A stretch of DNA of 64,000 bases, taken from positions 95,001 to 159,000 of the forward strand of contig JACVTC010000204.1 in the NCBI GenBank assembly GCA_016946835.1, written 5' to 3'. The stretch is from Neocallimastix lanati (nom. inval.). Its lineage: Eukaryota > Neocallimastigomycota > Neocallimastigomycetes > Neocallimastigales > Neocallimastigaceae. The notes under the pieces are model-generated. The model was not told where the DNA came from. It did not search any database and saw only the letters and a program-made list of their open reading frames with translations. This document shows positions 62,813 to 64,000 of this stretch, piece after piece (position 1 is the stretch's first letter; every line of letters begins with the position of its first letter). The translations under genes were made by a program, and so were the position numbers.

Positions 62813-64000
62813 ATGGATATTAATCAAGATAACCTAACAGAAAAATTATAATTGTTAAAATTGTTAATTCAAAAAGGTAGATTTGAAACTGGAGTTAGTG
62901 ATGACGTGGATGAATTAGATGAGTTTGTAGATGGTGAATCAATGGGAATATTAGCTCTTGTTGATAATAAGGAAGCTAGGTGTATTTTAAAAGGATACGG
63001 TGAAAATAATTTGGTAAATCGTAGTTTTCTGGAAAAATATATTCTTAATCATTGTATTGATGACTCAAGTATTACTGGAATAACTTAACTTACAATTTTA
63101 AATTTAACTATTGGTGGTGTTCAAAAAAATGTAATATTCAGATTAGTTGAGAAAGAAAAACCATTTTATGATATTAGTTTGAATTTTAAAACACAAAGAG
63201 AATTAGGAATTATTATTGACCCAAGCGACAATTTAATTCTTTTGAAACAAGGAACTTCTGAATTTAGAGTGGTAGCTGAACTTGAAAAATTATCTGTTTT
63301 AAATAAAAGAATCAATAAAAATGAAGAAAATAATAATAATAATAATAATAACATTTATAATAATAATAACATTTATAATAATAATAACATTTATAATAAT
63401 AATAACAATAATAGTAATAAAATTAATAATACTAAAAATGACGAGGTTGATGACATAATAAACACGAAATTAAATAAATTAAACGCGTTAAAATTGGATA
63501 ATTTCAGAGAAAATAATAAATTAGTAAATAATAGTAATAGCAAATGTAAAACAAATAATAATATTATAATTACTAAAGAAAAAAATAAAAATAATATTAA
63601 AGGTAGTGCCAATATTAAGAAAAATCAAAATAATAGTATTGAGATTAATAGTATTGTAATAATAAATAATAAGGAAAATATTAATTCAAATAGTAAAAAT
63701 AAAAATATTATTAATAATTCTGAAAATATAAGAAACAAAATAAATAGTCATATAATTGTAAAAGAAGAAATAAATATCAATGAATCTGTTAAAGTTGATA
63801 GTATTTTCAATAGAATTAATAAATCTATAACTCCTGGTTTGTTTAAGGAAATAAATATTATTAATAGTAACAATTCAAAAGTAGATAATATTCAAATTAC
63901 TTCAAATGCTAATAAAAATGAACAATTTATAAAAAAAAATTATTCAGTTAATAATATTACTAATATAAAAGAAAGAAAAATTAATAATAATAATTCACCG
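62813..64000 (+). pseudogene. Broken protease-like frame of element 3, runs off the window
   Basis: The ATG at 62813 opens a frame with two in-frame stops (TAA 62849-62851 and 63086-63088). It is then open to the window end. The middle resembles the retropepsin region of the element 1 and 2 pol: FRLVEKEKPFYD...NFKTQ corresponds to FRIIEKEDSFYD...NFKTQ. Where those have LIDSCSN, this has ILKGYGEN, so the catalytic Asp is absent. After about 63330 the frame is Asn/Ile/Lys-rich with an NNNNIY repeat (63333-63405). No gag or zinc knuckle precedes it. It may be a decayed or nonautonomous element, or part of a longer unusual gene beyond the window. Confidence 0.6.

Overview
The window looks like nuclear DNA of an extremely AT-rich eukaryote. 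Noncoding DNA is almost entirely A/T with long homopolymers, the proteins carry Asn/Gln/Asp runs, the one tRNA gene has a canonical eukaryotic intron, and the single host protein gene encodes a cyclin of the fungal Pcl/Pho80 type. I infer a fungus, most likely an anaerobic gut fungus (Neocallimastigomycota). A dictyostelid amoeba is the main alternative, but the roughly 32 kb gene-free tract argues against such a gene-dense genome. This assignment is inference; no marker gene is present.

Layout. 1-4.5 kb is a graveyard of mobile DNA: a decayed minus-strand Ty1/copia element between two ~150 bp LTRs (859-1005 and 4392-4544), containing and flanked by small inverted-repeat elements that share one terminal motif, plus a (TTA)n array and a core-plus-poly(T) minisatellite. 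5973-8639 (minus) is an intact 888-residue cyclin, the only host protein gene found. 8.6-40.9 kb contains no gene I can support; it is A/T simple sequence with two clear long hairpins (37988-38055, 39424-39511). 40949-41041 (minus) is a tRNA-Ile(UAU) gene with a 19-nt intron.

The rest is a nest of Ty3/gypsy retrotransposons that share one primer-binding site. Element 1 (about 41053-49539) begins about 12 bp from the 5' end of the tRNA gene; both its LTRs are interrupted, the left one by a complete solo LTR with a 5-bp target duplication. Its gag and pol each carry one frameshift. 49.5-52.3 kb is a mosaic of long direct repeats around an LTR-like segment. Element 2 (52990-61590) has paired LTRs, a TTAA target duplication, an intact gag, and a pol broken by a single nonsense codon. 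Element 3 starts at about 61595 directly after the duplication and runs off the window; it has a divergent, broken protease-like reading frame where gag is expected.

How the element genes fit together: gag and pol of elements 1 and 2 are joined by what looks like a classical -1 programmed frameshift (slippery UUUAAAC or UUUAAAU, 7-nt spacer, conserved H-type pseudoknot potential). Just upstream of element 1 gag lies a six-copy tandem hairpin array whose stems vary in a compensatory way. In elements 1 and 3 the primer-binding site sits in the loop of an LTR/leader hairpin. These RNA-level signals are the most interesting content of the window.
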